Assembly: GCA_036339295.1 (NCBI GenBank)
Contig: JAYZBK010000055.1
Coordinates: 1-18,464, forward strand
Reading direction: 5' to 3'
Origin: GCA-002862325 sp036339295
Lineage (GTDB): Bacteria; Planctomycetota; Phycisphaerae; Phycisphaerales; SM1A02
Length of the DNA stretch: 18,464 bases
The notes beneath the pieces are model-generated. The model was given only the letters and a program-made list of their open reading frames with translations, was not told the DNA's origin and made no database searches. Shown here one piece after another: positions 14,633-18,464 of this stretch. The position numbers and the translations under genes were made by a program. The stretch's first letter is position 1, and each line of letters starts with the position of its first letter.

Positions 14633-15337
14633 ATGGCGGCGAACCTCGTTCTCTTCGACATCGACGGCACGCTCCTGGATACCCAGGACGCCGGGATCCT
14701 CGCGTACGAGCGGGCGGGCCGGGACGTCCACGGGGCCGTGTTCACGTTCGTCGACGTCCCGATCCACGGCCGACTCGACCCGGAGAACTACGCCGACGCG
14801 GTGACGCGGCACTGTCCGGGCGTCGATGCGTCCGCCCACGAGGCCGCTTTCCAGGCGGCCTACGGCCGGGAGTTGTCGGCGATCGCCGACGAGATGGGCG
14901 GGTTCCGACCCTGCCCGGGCGTCGAACGCCTGCTCGACCGCCTGCGGGAGGAGCCGTCCGTCCAGCTCGGTCTCCTGACCGGCACCTGGGCGGCGACCGG
15001 CCGCCTGAAGCTCGAACGGGCCGGGCTCGACCCCGACCTCTTCGGCTGCAACGCGTTCGCCGAGCATGGATCGCATCGCGACGAGCTCGTCCCGGTCGCG
15101 CGGCGTCATTTCCGCGAGATGCACGGAGCGGCACCCGCTCGAGTCGTCGTGATCGGGGACACGCCGCGGGACGTCGGGTGCGCGATCGCCGGGGGTGCGG
15201 AGTCCCTCGCCGTCGCCACGGGAATCTTCGCGGTGGATCGTCTCGCCGAGGCCGGCGCGACCCGTTCGGTCGCCGACCTCGCCGACACCGAGGCGATCGT
15301 CTCCTTCCTCGTCGACCCCGGGGCGGTCGCCGGTTAG
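14633..15337 (+). CDS. HAD-superfamily hydrolase, phosphoglycolate phosphatase-like
   Basis: This 234-residue protein shows all four HAD motifs: I, FD9-ID11-GTLLDT; II, LGLLTGT; III, the lysine of RLKLERAGL; and IV, VVVIGDTPRDVGCA. A helical cap of about 75 residues sits between motif I and the FRPCPGV segment, as in C1-cap phosphatases of the Gph/PGMB group. These act on small phosphorylated metabolites such as 2-phosphoglycolate, but the substrate cannot be told from sequence. ALVGGAxxxxA-type sequence after motif IV (AIAGGAESLAVATG) also fits. The stop lies 14 bp from the convergent stop of the dockerin lipoprotein, leaving no room for a separate terminator. A repair or salvage role for phosphoglycolate is only a family-based guess. 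Confidence 0.88.
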   Translation: MAANLVLFDIDGTLLDTQDAGILAYERAGRDVHGAVFTFVDVPIHGRLDPENYADAVTRHCPGVDASAHEAAFQAAYGRELSAIADEMGGFRPCPGVERLLDRLREEPSVQLGLLTGTWAATGRLKLERAGLDPDLFGCNAFAEHGSHRDELVPVARRHFREMHGAAPARVVVIGDTPRDVGCAIAGGAESLAVATGIFAVDRLAEAGATRSVADLADTEAIVSFLVDPGAVAG

Positions 15338-15351
15338 GGCGATCGAATTCG

Positions 15352-17154
15352 TCAGCCCGTCCAGTCGATGAGCAGGAGTCCGAGGTCGGCGCCTCCCACC
15401 ACGCCGTCGCCGTTGAGGTCCGCGGTGGGATCGTCCGATCCGAAGAGGGCCAGCATCAGGCCGAGGTCGGCGCCGTCCACGAGGCCGTCGCCGTTCAGGT
15501 CGCCCTGCAGTCCGATCGTCACGCGTTCGATCTCCGTGACCCAGCCGGCCTCCTCCTCGTACATGCCGACGATCCAGAACGTCTCGTCGTCGGTCGGATC
15601 CACGGTGGCGTCGAAGTAGTCGCCCCAGCGATTGAGTCCGTCCGGCCCGCCCCCACCGCTCGGGCTCGTCTCGCCCCCGACGAGTCGCGTCGGGACGCCC
15701 ATCGTTCCCGGTGGGTCGGAGGGGACGCGTCCGGTGACCTCGAGCACCGGGTGGAGGCTCGGGCTCGATCGGCCGTAGACCAGGACGGTCTCGCCCGCCC
15801 CGTTCACCGCCAGGGCGGGGAAGAAGGCGTGTTCGTCCCCGCCGAAGCTCATGGTGCCGCCCTGCTCGAAGACCGGTGACGGTCCGCTGCAGTCGATGGC
15901 GTACCACGCGGCGGACGCCGCATCGTCGCCGGGCCGCCGGCCGTGGTTCCCGAGCCAGAGGACGTCTTCCCGGATCGTGGCGTTCATGATGCGAGGGTCC
16001 ACGATCCAGAGGCCGCCGCCCGTGGGAGTCGGCGCGGAGCCGTCGCTGTTGATCGTCGGGACGGCGACGAGATCGGTGGAGATCGTCGGGCTGCCGAGCG
16101 GGTCCTCCACGAGTCCGACCTCGATGAGGTCCCCGGCGGCCTGTCGCATGATCCTCGTCGCCTGCCCGGGATCGGGGGCCTGCGCGACCTGCCACGAGGC
16201 GCCGCCGGCGAGGACGTCGTTCCATTCGACCGCTTCGCCCGAGAGCGGACCGGACTTGTCGATCACGCGGAGGAGGCCGCCGAGGAAGCCGGGGCCGGGC
16301 CCGTCACCGAGCCGGAACAGGTTCCCCGTGACGTACCACGCGTCCTCGTCGTATCCGAAGCCGGGGTAGTCGACCCAGTAGTTGCTGTCCTGCGATTCGA
16401 CGAGGGCCCAGGTGCGGTACTTGAACCAGGTGCCCTCGGGATCGTCGTCGTCGGAGACGGCGAAGGTGATCCACGCCTCGCCGGCACCGCCGTAGTACTC
16501 GAGGGCGAGCACGACGTAGCGGTTCGCGTGCGGGTCGTAGAAGCACTTGGGGTCGAAGGTGAAGCCCCCCGCGCCGACCTCCTCGAAGAAGCCCGGGTCG
16601 CCGGTGTCGTCGAGGAACTGCTCGAAGAGCGGCGTGCCGGTCTTGTCGAACCACGCGATCTTCATGTTGACCGTCTCGACGACGTGGTCGGGGCCGACGG
16701 CGATCGACGGATCCGGCGGTCGCCAGGGGGTCTGGGTGATGCCGGGAAAGGCGACGTCGGGCGCGGAGCGGGCGGCCTGGCGGACGCCGCCCGAGGGCAG
16801 GCCGTTGTCGGGTCGATCGAGGTCGATCTTCGGCTTGACGTGGGGTGGCAGGAACCGCGCCGGTCGGAAGCCGGGGCCGGCGGGACGTCGCCGATCGATG
16901 CGGGGTCGGAAGTCGCGGGTGTCGATGACCACCGGCTCGGTCGTCCCTGGGACGGCGGGCGCCCCGACGCGACGAGGGAGCGGGGCCGGCAGGGTCGCGG
17001 GGTCGCGCCCGGAGAGTGGCGGCTCGACCCCGGGCCTGGCCAGGACCGTGCGGCCGAGGGTCTCCTCGGCAGGGTCCGGCGTGCTGCAGCCGCAGGCGAA
17101 GAGGGTGACCAGGCTCGCGGCGAGACCTGCACGGATCGCGGTCGGGGTCTTCAT
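15352..17154 (-). CDS. Putative lipoprotein with C-terminal dockerin-type calcium repeats
   Basis: This 600-residue protein has a short lipoprotein signal (LVTLFAC21, with a second cysteine at 23), so it is probably exported and lipid-anchored. A proline-rich linker covers about residues 25-130. The central domain has PDPSIAVGPDHVVETVN, FDPKCFYDPHANRYVVLAL, YWVDYPGFGYDEDAWYVTGN and DEHAFFPALAVN, resembling beta-propeller or sialidase-like repeat sequence, but I do not recognise a named family or catalytic site. The last 50 residues are two dockerin-like EF-hand repeats, DLNGDGLVDGADL (from 552) and DLNGDGVVGGADL (from 579); the second has Gly at ligand position 9. Planctomycetes often place such repeats at the end of secreted proteins, without cellulosomes. 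TACGAT lies 6 nt before the ATG, predicting a leaderless mRNA. No substrate is suggested. Confidence 0.82.
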   Translation of the reverse strand: MKTPTAIRAGLAASLVTLFACGCSTPDPAEETLGRTVLARPGVEPPLSGRDPATLPAPLPRRVGAPAVPGTTEPVVIDTRDFRPRIDRRRPAGPGFRPARFLPPHVKPKIDLDRPDNGLPSGGVRQAARSAPDVAFPGITQTPWRPPDPSIAVGPDHVVETVNMKIAWFDKTGTPLFEQFLDDTGDPGFFEEVGAGGFTFDPKCFYDPHANRYVVLALEYYGGAGEAWITFAVSDDDDPEGTWFKYRTWALVESQDSNYWVDYPGFGYDEDAWYVTGNLFRLGDGPGPGFLGGLLRVIDKSGPLSGEAVEWNDVLAGGASWQVAQAPDPGQATRIMRQAAGDLIEVGLVEDPLGSPTISTDLVAVPTINSDGSAPTPTGGGLWIVDPRIMNATIREDVLWLGNHGRRPGDDAASAAWYAIDCSGPSPVFEQGGTMSFGGDEHAFFPALAVNGAGETVLVYGRSSPSLHPVLEVTGRVPSDPPGTMGVPTRLVGGETSPSGGGGPDGLNRWGDYFDATVDPTDDETFWIVGMYEEEAGWVTEIERVTIGLQGDLNGDGLVDGADLGLMLALFGSDDPTADLNGDGVVGGADLGLLLIDWTG

Positions 17155-17160
17155 GCCCGG

Positions 17161-17166
17161 ATCGTA
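17161..17166 (-). promoter_or_regulatory. Predicted -10 box (TACGAT), leaderless promoter of the dockerin lipoprotein
   Basis: TACGAT on the minus strand ends exactly 6 nt before the ATG at 17154. The gap to the upstream ZIP gene is only 62 bp, so read-through from that gene is also possible. Confidence 0.48.
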
Positions 17167-17216
17167 TCGCTCGTCGAGGCGGCGTTGCGCTCGAAACCCG
17201 CGATCCGAGGGTCTTG

Positions 17217-18059
17217 TCACATCCAGATGGCCACGAGGGCCATGACCCCCGCCCCCAGCATGGCGAAGGAGAGTCGGCTCGCCCGGTCGGAGCCACCCGG
17301 GAAGAACTCCTCCCGGACGACGTCGAGGGTCGCGATGTAGAGGAACGTCCCCGCCGCGACGGCCTTGAACCACGCCTCCGCGGCCGAGTCGCCGCCTCCG
17401 AGGACCGCGGTGGCGAGGCCTCCGAGAAGGACGCCTGCCGGGGTGCTGCAGACGAAGATGCCGAGCGCCGGGATGCGGGTCCGGGGGGCGATGCTCGACT
17501 CGCGGAAGGTCGAGCCGAGGGCGAAGCCGGCCGCCCCCTTGTGGGCGAGGATCGCGACGAGCAGGACGCCGGCGCCGGCGGCGGACGAGATCCCGAGGGT
17601 GAGACCGGCGATGACGCTGTGGATCGAGAGCGTGAGGAGCAGCAGGTACGGAGCCGCGCCGCCGCCCTGTCCGCCCGCGAGCAGGGCCGCGGCTTCCGGA
17701 TCGGCCGCCGGGTCGCCGGCCGCACTCGCCCTCGGGATGACCCTCTCGACCGCGAGCACGAGGAGGAAGGCCGCCGTCGCGATCGCGTACGCCGCGGGGT
17801 AGTCGACGTCGGGATACGCGGTGGCGAATCCCTCGTTCGCGTCGCCGAGGAGGTGGATGAGACCGGCGGCCAGCAGGACGCCCCCGGCGAAGCTGTTGCC
17901 GTAGGCCACGAGGCGTCCGTCCCCGTGCCGCGCGACCAGCCAGGGCGAGGCGACGCCGAATGCCCCGACCACCGCGATCGCGACGGCGTAGACGACGACG
18001 AGGGCCGTTCCCAGTGGAGCGGGATCGTCGGGCGACGCCTGGGCAAGCATGGTGAGCAT
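17217..18059 (-). CDS. ZIP-family metal transporter (ZIP1-like)
   Basis: This 280-residue membrane protein has about eight predicted helices. ZIP-family features are FAGGVLLAAGLIH69-LLGDANEG (helices 2-3), SIH147-SVIAGLTLG (helix 4), AH173-KGAAGFALGSTF (helix 5) and AAGTFLYIATLDVV near the C-terminus. Motifs HSVxxGLxLG and HKxxxxFxLG resemble eukaryotic ZIP1-3 and related bacterial proteins, which move zinc or other divalent metals into the cytoplasm. The helix-4 glutamate normally at HSVFE is alanine here (A151), and helix 5 lacks the HxxxE glutamate. The helix 3-4 loop is short and Ala/Gly-rich with no histidine cluster. Metal specificity and activity are therefore uncertain. GGAG at 18069-18066 lies 6 nt before the ATG at 18059, favouring it over the ATG at 18050. 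The lipoprotein gene follows on the same strand. Confidence 0.87.
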   Translation of the reverse strand: MLTMLAQASPDDPAPLGTALVVVYAVAIAVVGAFGVASPWLVARHGDGRLVAYGNSFAGGVLLAAGLIHLLGDANEGFATAYPDVDYPAAYAIATAAFLLVLAVERVIPRASAAGDPAADPEAAALLAGGQGGGAAPYLLLLTLSIHSVIAGLTLGISSAAGAGVLLVAILAHKGAAGFALGSTFRESSIAPRTRIPALGIFVCSTPAGVLLGGLATAVLGGGDSAAEAWFKAVAAGTFLYIATLDVVREEFFPGGSDRASRLSFAMLGAGVMALVAIWM

Positions 18060-18078
18060 GGTTCACTCCGGGATCGTC

Positions 18079-18092
18079 GCGTGCGGGCACGC
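18079..18092. promoter_or_regulatory. Inverted repeat GCGTGC-GG-GCACGC before the ZIP gene
   Basis: A perfect 6+6 dyad with a 2-bp centre lies between the predicted promoter and the start of the ZIP gene. It could be an operator or a small leader hairpin; nothing in the sequence identifies a regulator. Confidence 0.25.
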
Positions 18093-18136
18093 AGGGGCCG
18101 AGTTCCGATCGACCGTCCGAGGGTGGATCGACGGGC

Positions 18137-18142
18137 AGCCTA
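18137..18142 (-). promoter_or_regulatory. Possible -10 box (TAGGCT) of the ZIP gene
   Basis: TAGGCT on the minus strand lies 77 nt before the ATG at 18059 and fits TANNNT, but it is the weakest of the candidate boxes. Confidence 0.28.
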
Positions 18143-18171
18143 TCCGGGGAGACCGTCGTCGGGGCCGGGAC

Positions 18172-18306
18172 TCAGTCGCTCGAGATCGTCAGCGTCGGGA
18201 CCGGGGCGTCGGCGCTCGACTGCATCTGCACCATCTGCCCGAGCAGCACGAACGTCTGCTTCGATCGCATGTCGTTCCGGGCGATCGAGTACCAGTGGCC
18301 GCGGGA
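18172..18306 (-). pseudogene. 3' coding remnant without a visible start
   Basis: On the minus strand the frame ending at the TGA 18174-18172 reads ...GHWYSIARNDM...QTFVLLGQMVQ...TLTISSD. Over the last 43-45 codons nearly every third base is G or C, as in the real genes here, whereas the codons further upstream in the same frame lose this bias. No start codon lies upstream in frame within the window except the ATG at 18270, which would give only 32 residues and has no ribosome-binding site or TANNNT box nearby. The likeliest reading is the preserved 3' end of a broken gene. A tiny gene or the end of a larger gene running in from the right are alternatives. I do not recognise the family. Confidence 0.35.
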
Positions 18307-18390
18307 ACCGGTCGACGGATCGGGAAAGGAGTGAACCGGATCAGTTCGGAGTCCTCTCCCCGATCCGACTCCCTCCCCCTTCGTTCCGCG

Positions 18391-18424
18391 AACACCGCCC
18401 CCGGCGAAAGCCGAGGGCGGTGTT
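18391..18424 (-). terminator. Strong hairpin, probable terminator of a minus-strand gene beyond the right edge
   Basis: Arms AACACCGCCC (18391-18400) and GGGCGGTGTT (18415-18424) are perfectly complementary, with an inner CGGC/GCCG stem and a 4-nt loop. The one odd position is a C-A mismatch in plus-strand RNA but a G-U pair in minus-strand RNA, giving a continuous 15-bp stem there. The minus orientation is therefore favoured. The remaining 40 bases to the window edge show no recognisable gene. Confidence 0.6.
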
Positions 18425-18464
18425 GATTCGAAGCGGGCTGGAATCCGCGTCGGGGTCCATCCCC

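Noticed and set aside
14261..16225. A 654-codon minus-strand open frame
   Set aside because: It overlaps the HAD gene in antisense and the lipoprotein gene in another frame, and its translation is Arg-rich without family features.
18049..18426. A 125-codon plus-strand open frame near the right edge
   Set aside because: It begins inside the ZIP gene, is antisense to the coding-like remnant and ends in the terminator hairpin. No motif is visible.
1..18464. tRNA genes, CRISPR arrays, insertion sequences, phage or defence genes
   Set aside because: I looked for T-loop-like sequences, regularly spaced repeats, transposase motifs and toxin or nuclease motifs and found none that hold up.

Overview
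The window is a GC-rich (roughly 70% by eye), tightly packed bacterial chromosome segment. It most likely comes from a planctomycete, probably of the Phycisphaerae. The reasons are a C-terminal dockerin-type calcium-repeat lipoprotein, a secreted protein ending in a VPGP/hydrophobic/RRRRR sorting tail, a prepilin-type secreted protein, and a Dxs with unusual active-site motifs. The lineage is an inference from gene content, because no rRNA lies in the window. I see no phage, transposon, CRISPR, tRNA or recognisable defence genes; most of the content is housekeeping.

Layout, left to right: a truncated TlpA-like thioredoxin and pgk (minus strand); miaA and topA (plus); a nucleoside-symporter-like MFS transporter (minus); ispG and a prepilin-type protein (plus); an ExbB/TolQ-type channel subunit (minus); a short-chain prenyl diphosphate synthase, dxs, a PEP-CTERM-like secreted protein and a HAD phosphatase (plus); a 600-residue dockerin lipoprotein and a ZIP-family metal transporter (minus); then a 3' coding remnant and a strong hairpin that probably ends a minus-strand gene beyond the right edge.

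Metabolic theme: dxs and ispG are the first and next-to-last steps of the MEP isoprenoid pathway. The prenyl synthase uses the products, and MiaA uses DMAPP to modify tRNA. These genes are close together but appear to be transcribed from separate promoters.

The most interesting signal is regulatory. A TANNNT box, resembling a -10 element, lies exactly 6 nt upstream of the start codon of four genes (miaA, ispG, the prenyl synthase and the dockerin lipoprotein) and 8 nt upstream of a fifth (the ExbB-like gene). This spacing predicts leaderless mRNAs. Genes whose TANNNT box lies further upstream (pgk, the MFS gene, dxs, the ZIP gene) tend to have a Shine-Dalgarno-like sequence instead. The window therefore appears to mix two initiation modes. 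Other points are an N-terminal lysine-rich pentapeptide repeat on TopA, altered motifs in Dxs, a ZIP protein lacking the usual TM4/TM5 glutamates, and the orphan coding fragment at the right end.
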